DNA from: Hirudo medicinalis
Taxonomy: Eukaryota > Annelida > Clitellata > Hirudinida > Hirudinidae
Length of the DNA stretch: 21,422 nucleotides
NCBI GenBank assembly: GCA_011800805.1
Contig: MPNW01000951.1
Span: forward strand, 1-21,422
Reading direction: 5' to 3'
Under the pieces are notes generated by a model, which saw only the letters and a program-made list of their open reading frames with translations, was not told the origin of the DNA and ran no database searches. The position numbers and the translations under genes are program-made. Positions 1-9,703 of this stretch are shown piece after piece (the first letter of the stretch is position 1; every line of letters begins with the position of its first letter).

Positions 1-89
1 AACGAGTATTGGCTCTAATTACTCATTACGTCTGATGGCGCTTCGGATGGAATTTAGCACTTAATCTCGATCGCACTCCTCCTCCTCCA

Positions 90-132
<43 letters not shown>

Positions 133-146
133 GTCATCATCATCAC
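90..146. repeat. (ATC)n trinucleotide microsatellite
   Basis: A nearly pure ATC/TCA tract with one G interruption around position 133. Read on the minus strand it gives a poly-Asp ORF, which is a repeat artefact. Read on the plus strand in the frame of the following glycosyltransferase exon it gives poly-Ser, and that frame is open from position 65, so the tract could be translated if the exon begins this far upstream. Confidence 0.9.
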
Positions 147-166
147 CGTTTTCGGTACATATACTC

Positions 167-1611
167 ATGCTCAACTCTTCTGCTCCCTTATTAACTGTAC
201 AAGAATTCGAGAAGTCGTCAGAAAACGGAATGGCCGTGACCCTGATCGAAGTCCTCCCAATTTCTGGTAACCACATCAACATCAGTTACCATGGCAGCGA
301 GTGGGAGGAGAAAACATATCCCGACGTCAATATCAATGATCATCGACTTCATCGTCGTCTTCATCGCAGATCCGGCAAACTTCCGGCGGAAGTTGACTTT
401 GCCGTCTGCGTGCCACCTTTACACGGCAGAGGAACAAGCGGCACCAAGTTGATTGAATTTGTGGAGTTGAGTTTGATCCTGGGAGCCCGGCACTTTGTCT
501 TCTACGTCAAAGAGGTGGTTGATTTAATAGATTGGTTGATCAATCAGTCGTCAGAAGGCTGTATTGGTGAATCTGTCTCCATATTCTAACACGCCTAAAA
601 TTCATTTGTTCCTTTCCATTCTTGCACTCATCCTCCTAGTTCATCACCCATTCATTCAACAGTCACGCCATTCATCCAGGTGTCCAGTGAGGTCGAATTC
701 ATACTGGAGCACTACCGCCGCATTGGAAAGGCGACTCTCCTCCGGTGGGAAATTCCAGTGTTCACCGGCATCAGTTTCCACGACGACGAGACCGTCTGGT
801 ACCACGGACAGCTACTGGCTGCCAACGACTGCCTATACAGAAGCATGGGCTCAGCTGATTACCTGCTCTTCAACGACCTCGATGAATTTTTAGTACCGCA
901 GGAAAAACCAACCTGGAAAGATTTGGTTTCGAATTTGGACGAGGCCCGGAATGCCGTATTCAGGCAGCTGGAATTAGAAGCTTTTGGACTGAATCGAGCT
1001 CCGAAAAAACCCGATTTAAGAATGGTACTGATTGGCGACTATTCCTCAACAAGACCGAAAGCAAAACCAATTCAAAAACGGACGAAACACCGTCCTCTGA
1101 TTTTGAAAGTAAATGTGCGGGCTTTTCCTTCAAGAGCGCTTTCTTCGAAAGTGATCTGAGCGTCGATGGAATTCCCAGAAGCATCTATGCCTTCGAATCT
1201 GACCTAAGGACAAAGGACTTTAGCTCTATCAGATCCAAGTGTCTGGTCAAACCACGCCTCATCTTCGAAATGGGTATCCATCATGTGAGCAGAGTCTGGG
1301 AATCCCAAAAGATCATTTTCAGTTCCACATTATCTAGGTCCTTAAGAAGGAGAAAGGACAGGGCCCAAATGTCGTCTGAGGCTCCAGTGGTTGCGTTGGT
1401 TCCAATGACTAAGGCCTTCATCCACCATTACCGGAAATGCGTCAAGAACCTTGACCCAGAAGTCACGTGCAACGTTCTTGTCAAAGACGAAAGTTTGTTT
1501 CGATTTCTACCAGAACTGCGAGTCAGACTCCACGCGATCCTCTGGAAACTGAGAGAAGAATTCCAATGGATTACCGAAACAACTAGAAAACTTACCCATA
1601 AACTCAATTAG
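167..1611 (+). CDS. Glycosyltransferase family 92 (DUF23) protein, 5' partial
   Basis: Encodes the catalytic region of a GT92 enzyme. Family members known from animals are Golgi type II membrane proteins, often galactosyltransferases. Exon 1 carries the entry motif VCVPPLHG and the segment FVELSLILGARHFVFYVKE. An intron at 515-679 (GTGGTT...CCAG, phase 0) joins it to the exon with FILEHYRRIG, WYHGQLLAANDCLY and the metal/nucleotide-sugar motif FNDLDEFLVP. A later frame has CAGFSFKSAFF and the C-terminal AFIHHYRKC block, both typical of the family, ending at TAG 1609-1611. The reading frame changes by one base between about 956 and 1110. Either there is a 65-base intron at 956-1020 (GTATTC...TTTAAG) or one base is missing, for example in the A6 run at 1004-1009. 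No signal anchor is visible, so the first exon probably lies left of the window. The ATG at 167 is not established as the start, because the frame is open back to position 65 through the TCA repeat. Family call is secure; exact exon limits are not. Confidence 0.82.
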
Positions 1612-3083
1612 CAAACAGGCCAAGAAAACCTCACAATTCACGATAACAATATTAATAATATAATAATAGCAATAGCGATATTAACAAAAGAACAATCGGA
1701 AAATGTTTACAAGTGGATGAAAGGGGATGTGTGCAAATGTCAAAAACCTTTGTCATGGAAAACAGGCATCTTTCGAAATCATCACGGCCAGCTCATCCCA
1801 ATAAGGCTTGTCAGTTGAAAACAACATTTATAATGAATAGAATCAAATTTTATTTCACTCGTTAAGCTTAATAGAATGTAAACAATTTAACTTAATTCAA
1901 GTAGTTGAGATGAGATTTTTAGTTGGGGTAACGAACTAGAATTGTCAAAGGATCCCTTGATCGCTTTTCAATTCATCATTCCAAAGAGATGTGGAAATTG
2001 GTACAGAAATGAAAATGAGGGAGTCATATGAGAAGGACTGTCATTTGGTGATGTGCTCATCGGGATGTAAATCAGATTAAAATGGAAGAAACGTATTTGT
2101 TTTTTAACGCTTATTAAGAGAAATTCTTAAGCACGAGTAACTCACGGTAGGATAGAACAGAACTTACAGTTACAAAAGAACTACAAAAAGGTCCTGATCG
2201 CAGATTTGAACTGTGGGGGACAAGGGTGAAGGAAATCTGGGTAAAAAGCAAGTTTACAGGGACGGTTTAGGGTGAAACTTCATAGTTCTTCAATGAATCT
2301 TTGCTCAAAAATAACTCCATCGAATTCTTCTCTACAGCATTTTGACTAATCTGGCGAGCAATTTAGCTTAGAGGTTTCCGTTTCCTGCATGCTTCGGTAA
2401 GACCAAGAATATCGTTTATCCTGAAGCAATTTAACGGTGCCCTTTTTAAAGCAAATAAAACCAATCAATTAAATATACTTTATTTCTTTAGGAAATAATG
2501 TGTTATGAGTTATAAAAGCCGTGTGATCTCATCCAGTATGTACATAAAATGAATTAAACAAGTGAACATATTGTAATAAACGGGGAGGCTTAATTTATGC
2601 CGAGTTATTGGCTATTTATTCAGTAAAGACTCAGTTAACGAGTGGGTAGTACTACCTAAAATACCACACTTAGGCAGTCCATGTTTCCTGTTACATAAAG
2701 ACAACTTGTGTGATTATTTGCTGAATATAAATATTGGATATCTAGTCGGAGCTTCTGGGATTTTGTGGGATGGTATAACCTTAATTATTTGTCATAGTGC
2801 TGCCTTAAAAGGATTCTAAACATAACAGCATAAACTTAATTACACAAATGAATTACTGCCTTGTTGCCAGGGTTACAACAATATCTTCTATCATCTCACC
2901 AAAAATCTCACATTTTCAATTACTTAATCTTCCGCAAAATTGAACTTTTCATTACATTTTTGTCAAATTTATTAACTTCAAATAATTAGTAAAGCCAAAT
3001 TATTTGGCAATAACAAATTTATATAAACTAATTATAATTGTTTGAAGATATCAAACCAATAAAATATGAAATTAATGTGCAGT
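1612..3083. other. Intergenic AT-rich region between GT92 and HECT copy A
   Basis: I see no coding potential beyond short random ORFs. On the plus strand AATAAA occurs at 2454-2459 and 2575-2580, rather far for the GT92 transcript (stop at 1611). On the minus strand two AATAAA signals (TTTATT at 2968-2973 and 2479-2484) lie downstream of the HECT copy A stop codon. No recognisable transposon was seen. Confidence 0.6.
2968..2973 (-). terminator. Candidate polyadenylation signal of HECT copy A
   Basis: AATAAA on the minus strand (TTTATT as written), about 110 bases past the stop codon of the minus-strand HECT gene ending at 3084. A typical distance, but in AT-rich DNA the hexamer is common by chance. 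Confidence 0.4.
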
Positions 3084-5927
3084 TCAAGAAAAGGCGAATG
3101 AACCCCTCCCCTCTCTAATGGCCAGAAGAAGTTTTTCTTTAAGTACTTCTTTACTGCTGTAATTGGTAATTCTTAAAGTGCAATAGCAGGTAGAAGCTGA
3201 AGGCAATTTATCAAGCTTGCCCTTAGCTGTAGAATAGCTGATGTTGAGTTTTGGATTAAGAGCAGCCAAACCACCAATAGGCAATCTTGGCGAACTTGTG
3301 ACAAATTGTAGAAAGTTTCTCTGGTCGCTAGCTGATAATGACGAGAGGACTTCAAATAAATACTGGACTTCAGGCTTTTCAGCGGTAAGCTGAATTGTGC
3401 TAAGGACGCAATTCTTTTTCAGATAATCCACAGTCCACTGTTCTTCCGTCACACCACTTAAAATTTCTTCATATTCGTGGGGATAAAAATATTTCATAAA
3501 GTCTGGATTTAAGATTTTCTTGAATCCATTGCTTACCATTTTTATACTTTGTTGTGGGTTCTTATACAGTAAGAACCAAACAAGCATTTTAAGATATTGT
3601 TTAACGTTGTCAATGCTTAGAAGGGTTTCGCTTCCACCTTCCATCATTTCGATGTCTGGATAACCTGGTAGGGTAAAGTTTACACAGAGATCTTCGAAGG
3701 AACAACCATCACAAGTGATATTGGATATGGCCTTATTCTGTTCCTCTTCCGTAAGAGAATCATCATTCGCTATGAACCATTTCTCTCTCAGTATATCGAC
3801 TAGACTTACGACAAAATTGAAAATGGATGGCATGACGTCCTTGATGTCGGTAAGCGATAGATGTTGGGCATTCAAATCTTTCTTGAACAAGCATTTGTAG
3901 ACGCCATTTGAAAAATTGATGTCCATTCGGCGATTATCTACTAAAGATTTGGCTATTATCACCCCAATGGCAGCAAGACAAGCTTTTGGATTAGTCGAAG
4001 GTTTTGGAAACAAACCAAGCTGAGAATTTACGTAAGAAACACCATGAATAATTTCGCCCTTATCTCCTGACCACAGAGCTCTATCGAATCTTTTGCAATC
4101 TCGAGAAAATTCCGAATAGAACTCTTGAGAAGGCCCATTACCTTGGGCCGTCTCTCCGATAAAACGGAACATCCACATGTGATCTGCTGACTTGACCATG
4201 CTATCCAGATTGTCAGAAACAAAATTGAGTGTACTTTTCCTATTTACTTCAAAATATTGATACATTTCGAAGGGTTTAAAGGGCGAAAAATAAATTTGAA
4301 CTATAGTCTGACGGTGCTTCATCAGCATCAGAAAGGGATAGTTGGTTGCGAAATTAATAATCCAATTTGGCGTTAAATTTTTGGTATCGGATTTCAACGA
4401 CACATTATTCATAACTTCCTTTAAAACCCCACTTACGAAACAACTCCTATCAATTAGTACGTCTTTCGATAGGCTGCAAAACAAGACTCCCCAGTTTTCA
4501 TTCACTTCGTAGAGGATTGACAACAACCTCAAAGTCCTTACCATCGGATTCCTCCTCAGCTCCTCTGTCGATTTTGACGATCCAAGTACTCTATCGAAGG
4601 ATGCTGACTTGCATAGATTCAATTTGATATTCTTATAAGTCTTAGGAACATGCAAATACTCGTCTATGTCACGAAGGTCAGAGTATTGTCCCAGTAATTC
4701 AGAACGAACGAAGATGGCGTCTAAGATATTCACAGTTGATGTGACCAAATTATTAAATTTAGTTATCCCCTCTGAATTCACAGTCAATTTTCCTTCGTGA
4801 TGTGATAAGTCGGGCAGATTTAGAATGTACTTTATAAATTCTCTGAGACGACGATACCTGATGTTTAGGCACTCTTTTGATACCTTATAGGTTATATCTG
4901 GCATAATAAAGTCTAAAATCGAGTTTATATCCGTAATTTTAGAAATCAAAGTTCCATCATCGAGTTGAAATTTAGTGTCTGCATTCAACCAAAATGATAC
5001 TAGATTTGTATACATTCGTCTAACCCATGTGCGTGACACTTCGTGCTTAGGCCAAGTTAAAACATCTGACATATTTTCTTTCAGCCACTCGAAGACCTTT
5101 TCATTTATCATATAATTCAAAAATCCACCGCATAACGTCTTTGCAATCGCGATTCCTATAACAATGTTTGTCTTATTCGCTGGATTCATAAGAACTTTCA
5201 CGAACTTTAGAATTTTTTCGACCGACACCACATTTGCCAACGCCTTGATCTCACTCGCCCAATGAATCAATTTCAGTAGTAGTGCATGGTGAGCTGTCGG
5301 ACAATTTGGCCTCTGACAGATGTCAAACAGAGCGGGAAGAGTGGCTTCCAGGAGAACTCTCATTTCGTGGTTACTCATTTCGTCAGGTCCAGTGCAAATG
5401 ATGTCATCGGAAATATCATCAATGTCAGAGTATAACTCAATGGCTGGAAAGAACGCCGATATGAGGTGAACCGAAGGTATATATTTCTTGCATTCCCATT
5501 TCGCCTGGTTTTCAGCCTCTCTTTTCATGAACGTAGTCAGAATTCTCGGGATGCCAATACGTACGAGTGAGGCTATTGCTGCAGGATGAAAATTATTGAT
5601 GTCAATCAATGCCTTTTTTAGCTTCTTTATCGCATTAGTTTTTACAGTATCATTGACCCCTCGAAAGATGTTAAGCACTGCATGGACTAAGCTGACAGAA
5701 AGCTTGTTGTTATTCGGAGTCGTTATTATGGTTTCGATAGTTCCGAGTTGTTCCGCCAAAACCTTGTCGTCTGCCCATCCTATTAATCCTTCCATTTCCG
5801 TCTCGGACCCGGTTGTTAAAATTTCAAAAAATTGCACATCCACATTTTCCATCCTGAACTTCAAATTTTCGGTCACCATCTCATTCGGTCTTTTGAATTT
5901 AATGTTTCGATTAATATCCTCCGTCAT
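3084..5927 (-). CDS. HECT E3 ubiquitin ligase, TRIP12/UFD4-type, intronless copy A
   Basis: A single 947-aa open frame without introns. The HECT domain spans about residues 570-947: the N-lobe motif GNGPSQEFY begins near 596, FTLPGYPDIE near 751, FVTSSPRLPIGGLAALNP near 875, and the catalytic cysteine is C914 in LPSASTC, followed by the family tail KLLLAIREG near the end. A block ELRRNPMVRTLRLLSILY and the segment NYPFLMLMKHRQ before the HECT domain resemble the region preceding HECT in TRIP12, which is why I place it in the TRIP12/UFD4 branch. The N-terminal 400 residues are helix-rich and may be degenerate armadillo-like repeats (inference). TRIP12 is around 2000 aa with a WWE domain; neither that length nor a WWE domain is present. 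The HECT reaction passes ubiquitin from E2 to the cysteine and then to substrate; the substrate is unknown. A TAA lies in frame upstream of the chosen ATG with no other ATG between. Copy B lies 718 bases upstream in the same orientation. Confidence 0.93.
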   Translation of the reverse strand: MTEDINRNIKFKRPNEMVTENLKFRMENVDVQFFEILTTGSETEMEGLIGWADDKVLAEQLGTIETIITTPNNNKLSVSLVHAVLNIFRGVNDTVKTNAIKKLKKALIDINNFHPAAIASLVRIGIPRILTTFMKREAENQAKWECKKYIPSVHLISAFFPAIELYSDIDDISDDIICTGPDEMSNHEMRVLLEATLPALFDICQRPNCPTAHHALLLKLIHWASEIKALANVVSVEKILKFVKVLMNPANKTNIVIGIAIAKTLCGGFLNYMINEKVFEWLKENMSDVLTWPKHEVSRTWVRRMYTNLVSFWLNADTKFQLDDGTLISKITDINSILDFIMPDITYKVSKECLNIRYRRLREFIKYILNLPDLSHHEGKLTVNSEGITKFNNLVTSTVNILDAIFVRSELLGQYSDLRDIDEYLHVPKTYKNIKLNLCKSASFDRVLGSSKSTEELRRNPMVRTLRLLSILYEVNENWGVLFCSLSKDVLIDRSCFVSGVLKEVMNNVSLKSDTKNLTPNWIINFATNYPFLMLMKHRQTIVQIYFSPFKPFEMYQYFEVNRKSTLNFVSDNLDSMVKSADHMWMFRFIGETAQGNGPSQEFYSEFSRDCKRFDRALWSGDKGEIIHGVSYVNSQLGLFPKPSTNPKACLAAIGVIIAKSLVDNRRMDINFSNGVYKCLFKKDLNAQHLSLTDIKDVMPSIFNFVVSLVDILREKWFIANDDSLTEEEQNKAISNITCDGCSFEDLCVNFTLPGYPDIEMMEGGSETLLSIDNVKQYLKMLVWFLLYKNPQQSIKMVSNGFKKILNPDFMKYFYPHEYEEILSGVTEEQWTVDYLKKNCVLSTIQLTAEKPEVQYLFEVLSSLSASDQRNFLQFVTSSPRLPIGGLAALNPKLNISYSTAKGKLDKLPSASTCYCTLRITNYSSKEVLKEKLLLAIREGRGSFAFS

Positions 5928-6180
5928 CAGTATTTGTAGTTCGAGCCTAATTCATACTTAATTCGCTTTTAAAACCAAAGATCATTTATTTTAATATTTA
6001 TAATAAATTTTTTAAAAGTTTATATTTTTAAAGTATTTGTTAGAACTGAGATCAACTGAGTCCAAATCATCTTAGTTATGCAACGGACTTTAATCAAATA
6101 AATAAATAATAAATAACTGAGATATCTCATTGAAGGCCTTCTCGTATCACAGTTCTGTCGTTGCTTAAGTTTCAGAGGGG

Positions 6181-6207
6181 CAGGGGACTTGTCCTTAGTC
6201 CCCCCTG
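6181..6207. repeat. GC-rich inverted repeat (hairpin)
   Basis: CAGGGGACT, a 7-base loop TGTCCTT, then AGTCCCCCCTG: a 9-bp stem with two extra C in the right arm. It stands out in an AT-rich spacer upstream of HECT copy A. Function unknown; it might be a transposon end or a structured 5' leader. Confidence 0.55.
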
Positions 6208-6608
6208 CTTTCCCAAATGGGCAACATCTGTTATTACGGTAAGACTTTCGTGAGGGCAGTTATTTTTCAACCTTTTTTTTTTTTGCTTTTCCTTTAATCC
6301 GAAAAATATTTGTCTACATGAAGATATAAATATTTCATATTACATCTAGGATTGTTTGACCCGCTTCTTATTAGTTTTCTAGTTTTCTGTTTTTCCCCTG
6401 TGCCTTTGTGCAAGGCCTATCAAATAAGCAACGTCAGATGTCTTCAACATGGCCAATACTTAGTCATGTGTCATTTCCAGCATCGCTACTTTTGCATGCA
6501 TATAATATTAAATCAAGTTAAATGAATAGAAAAACAGGAATTAGTATGAAAGAAATCGAATGACAAATCAAACATGCTTATGAGTCCTAAAATTTCAGAT
6601 AGTCAACT

Positions 6609-6614
6609 TTTATT
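6609..6614 (-). terminator. Candidate polyadenylation signal of HECT copy B
   Basis: AATAAA on the minus strand (TTTATT as written), about 30 bases past the copy B stop codon at 6646. This would give a very short 3' untranslated region. Confidence 0.45.
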
Positions 6615-6645
6615 AACGAAAGAATAAAGATTTATAATATTATTC

Positions 6646-9477
6646 TTAACAAAAATGGAAATAACCCCTTCCCTCCCTAATGGCCAGGAGAAGTTTTTCT
6701 TCGAGGATCTTTTTGCTACTGTACTCCTTAATCATTAAGGTGTTGAAACAGGTCGCTGTTGATGGCAAAGAAGTGTCACGGTCTCCATCAGAATTACTGA
6801 GTCTGATCGTGAGTTTTGGGTTAAGAGCAGCCAAACCCCCAACAGGCAATCTTGGCGAACTTGTGACAAATTGTAAAAATTTCTTCTGGTCGCTAGCTGA
6901 TAATGATGAGAGAACTTCAAATAAGTACTGGACAACAGGCGTTTTCACGGTCAGCCTTTTAAGGACGCAATTCTTTTTCAGATAATCCACAGTCCACTGT
7001 TCTGTCGTCAGACCACACAAAATTTCTTCATATTCGTGGGGATTGAAATATTGCATATTGATATTTAGAATTTTTGTGAATCCATCCCGTATTTGTTTTA
7101 TATTTTCTTGAGGGTTTTTATATAATAGCCACCAAATAAGCAGCTTCAGATAGTCTTCAAGGTTGTCGATATTTAAAAATTTTTCGCTTCCACCTTTTAT
7201 CATCTCGATATCTGGATAACCTGGAAGTGTAAAGTTGATACAGAGATCTTCGAAGGAACAGCCATCACAAGTGATATTGGAAATGGCCTGATTCTGTATT
7301 TCAGGAGCCAGAGAATTATCATTCTTTATGACAAATTTCTGTCTCAATGCATCGACGAGACTTTCGACATATTTAAAAATGGATGGCATTACATCTTTGA
7401 TGTCAATAAGCGTGAGTTGTTGGGCATCCAAATTTTTCTTGAAGAAACATTTATAGAACGCATTTGAGAAATTGATGTCCAACAGGCGATCATCCTTTAT
7501 AGATTTCGCCATTATCATTCCAATAGCTGTTAGACAAGAATTTGTTTTTGGATCAGTCGGATGTTTTGGCATTGGGAACAATCCATTCTCTGAATTTACG
7601 TAAGAAATATCATCAATAATTTCGCCAGGCGACCCTGACCATAGACCTCTATCAAATCTCTGACAGTCACGGCTAAATTCTGAGTAGAATTCTTTAGTGG
7701 GTCCATCACCATAGCCATTTTCTCCCACAAAACTAAACTTCCAAATATACTTTGATTTCTGGACCAAATTCATAAAATTATCGGCAATAAAATTGAGAGT
7801 ACCTTTCCTTGCCATTTCATAACTGGGAAGTATACTGGTCGGTTTCAGGAAGTCTAAACTAAGTCTAAAGAAATATTGACGGTGTTTGAACAGTATGAGA
7901 AATGGGTATTTTAAGGTTAAGTCATAAATGTATCTCCGAATCATCCAATTATTCATCTCAGTCTTTGCTACATTTTTCAAAATTTCTTGTAAAACTTCGC
8001 TAATGAAGCAACTCCTGTTAATTAATCTCTCTTTCGACAGGTCACAAAACAAGACTCCCCAGTTTTCATTCACCTCATAGAGGATTGACAACAGCCTCAA
8101 AGTCCTTACCAATGGATTCCTCCTCAGCTCCTCTGGCGATTTTGACGATCCAAGTACCCTGTCGAAGGATGCTGACGTACACAGTCCCAATTGGATATCC
8201 ATGGGAGTTTTAGGGACATGCTGATATTCCTCTATGTCACCGAGGTCAGTGTATATTTTAAAGAAATCGTAGCGAATGAGGATGGCATCCAAAGTTTGTA
8301 TAATGTTCGTGACCAAATTGTTAAACTTCTGAATGCCGACTGAACTCACAGTCAGTGATGAGTCGGGCATATTTAAAATGAATCTTGTACAAATTCTGAG
8401 GCGTTGGTAACTTGTGTTCATGTCTGACTCTTTTTCATTTTTTATAATTGGCATAATAACGCCTAGCACGGAGTTTATGTTATTAATTTGAGAAGCGTAA
8501 TATTCGTCATAAATTTTGACTCTAGAGACAGTATCTACGCTGAGCCAACTTGTTACTAGCTCTGCATACATTCGCTTAATCCATCCATATCGTGTTTCAT
8601 TGGACCACGTAAAAATATAAGAACGTTTTTCATCAAGACATTCGCCAATCTTTTCACTTACTAACCATCCAAAATTATGTCGGCGTACGGCATTGACAAT
8701 CGCGAGGCCTACAACAGTTCTATCCTTAGCAAAGGGATTTTCATTTATCAGAATCTTTGCAAACTTGAGGATTTCCTCGACTGGCATTAAATTTGCTATC
8801 TTCTTAGTTCTACCTGACCAATAAATCAATTTTAATAGTAGGAGATAGTAAGCTATGTTGCATTTTGGTTTCTGGCAGACGTTGTACAAAGTTGGAAGAA
8901 TGGCTTCTGTGATATGTTTTAGCAACTCCACAATATTCGACAACTTCGTTATGGGTCCCTTGTGCATAATATCTCTGGAACTAGCAGTGATATCGTTGTA
9001 GTCTGGATCAATAATTGCTGGAATGAACACGGAAATTATGTGAACCGAAGTTATGAATTTTTTGTTTACAGCCCCGAAATCAAACATGCCATCGTTCATC
9101 TGATTTTCGGCCTCCGTTTTCATGTTCGAGGTTAGAATACTGACTATACCCTGTTGCATGAGTGAATTTCTTGCAAGAGGATGAGACTGATTGATGACAT
9201 TCAATACATCTCTTAAATTCGATAACATTTTCGTTTCTGTAGACGGCCTGTTTGTTTTCAAAATACACATGATTGCATAGAGTATATTATGAGGAGGCAC
9301 TAAGTTGTTCGGAAAATTGCCTAATTTGGCTTGAATGATTTCGAGTGCTGCCTCCAAAATCTTAGCGTCTGCCAAACCAACCATACATTCAACCTCCTTC
9401 TCAGAACCAATACTCAAACTCTCAAGAAAAATTGAACCAATTTTTTTGCTATCTAATTCAAATTTTGCGTTCATCAT
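6646..9477 (-). CDS. HECT E3 ubiquitin ligase, TRIP12/UFD4-type, intronless copy B
   Basis: A single 943-aa open frame, paralogous to copy A along its whole length. By eye the HECT half is roughly 70% identical and the N-terminal half much less. The HECT domain covers about residues 565-943: GDGPTKEFYSEFSRDC, FTLPGYPDIEMIKGG, FVTSSPRLPVGGLAALNP, and the catalytic cysteine C910 in LPSTATC. All motifs needed for thioester chemistry are present, so this is a plausible active ligase. The pre-HECT block ELRRNPLVRTLRLLSILY is almost the same as in copy A. Translation starts at a double ATG at 9477 (protein begins MMNAKF); a TAA directly precedes it in frame, so the N terminus cannot extend. Absence of introns in both copies, beside heavily split neighbours, suggests an origin by retroposition followed by tandem duplication (inference). 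Which copy is older cannot be told. Confidence 0.93.
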   Translation of the reverse strand: MMNAKFELDSKKIGSIFLESLSIGSEKEVECMVGLADAKILEAALEIIQAKLGNFPNNLVPPHNILYAIMCILKTNRPSTETKMLSNLRDVLNVINQSHPLARNSLMQQGIVSILTSNMKTEAENQMNDGMFDFGAVNKKFITSVHIISVFIPAIIDPDYNDITASSRDIMHKGPITKLSNIVELLKHITEAILPTLYNVCQKPKCNIAYYLLLLKLIYWSGRTKKIANLMPVEEILKFAKILINENPFAKDRTVVGLAIVNAVRRHNFGWLVSEKIGECLDEKRSYIFTWSNETRYGWIKRMYAELVTSWLSVDTVSRVKIYDEYYASQINNINSVLGVIMPIIKNEKESDMNTSYQRLRICTRFILNMPDSSLTVSSVGIQKFNNLVTNIIQTLDAILIRYDFFKIYTDLGDIEEYQHVPKTPMDIQLGLCTSASFDRVLGSSKSPEELRRNPLVRTLRLLSILYEVNENWGVLFCDLSKERLINRSCFISEVLQEILKNVAKTEMNNWMIRRYIYDLTLKYPFLILFKHRQYFFRLSLDFLKPTSILPSYEMARKGTLNFIADNFMNLVQKSKYIWKFSFVGENGYGDGPTKEFYSEFSRDCQRFDRGLWSGSPGEIIDDISYVNSENGLFPMPKHPTDPKTNSCLTAIGMIMAKSIKDDRLLDINFSNAFYKCFFKKNLDAQQLTLIDIKDVMPSIFKYVESLVDALRQKFVIKNDNSLAPEIQNQAISNITCDGCSFEDLCINFTLPGYPDIEMIKGGSEKFLNIDNLEDYLKLLIWWLLYKNPQENIKQIRDGFTKILNINMQYFNPHEYEEILCGLTTEQWTVDYLKKNCVLKRLTVKTPVVQYLFEVLSSLSASDQKKFLQFVTSSPRLPVGGLAALNPKLTIRLSNSDGDRDTSLPSTATCFNTLMIKEYSSKKILEEKLLLAIREGRGYFHFC

Positions 9478-9703
9478 TTAATTTAATTGTGCCGAAATGT
9501 TTTTCGGAGATATTTATCTTTGGACCTTAATCATTATTCAACAATTATTACAACCGAAAGATTATAAATGCTATAATTCATTAATTATTAATAAACTTTT
9601 TATTAATTTAACGATCATTTATTTATTATTCATAGCAATTGTCTTTGAATAAATTGTTTTTTATTTTAACAATACAATTTTTTATATTATAAATTCTATT
9701 TAA
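9478..9703. other. AT-rich upstream region of HECT copy B
   Basis: Very AT-rich (runs of TTATTTAT and TTAATTAA type) spacer between the copy B start codon and the stop codon of the minus-strand exon at 9704. Likely contains the copy B promoter; no specific element can be defended. Confidence 0.5.

Larger units (their letters stand above)
5928..6645. other. Intergenic spacer between the two HECT copies
   Basis: Presumed promoter and 5' leader of copy A (minus strand, start at 5927) plus the short 3' end of copy B. The first 200 bases are very AT-rich. Around 6170-6220 there is a GC-rich island with a strong inverted repeat (listed separately). A T10 run lies near 6274-6285. No ORF of interest, no TATA box that I would defend. 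Confidence 0.6.

Noticed and set aside
61..282. Minus-strand ORF with a long poly-Asp run
   Set aside because: Produced by the ATC microsatellite and lying opposite the GT92 coding exon; no protein-like sequence outside the repeat.
1270..1611. Separate small gene starting at the ATG at 1270
   Set aside because: The frame is open well upstream and contains GT92 motifs (CAGFSFKSAFF), so it is the C-terminal part of the glycosyltransferase.
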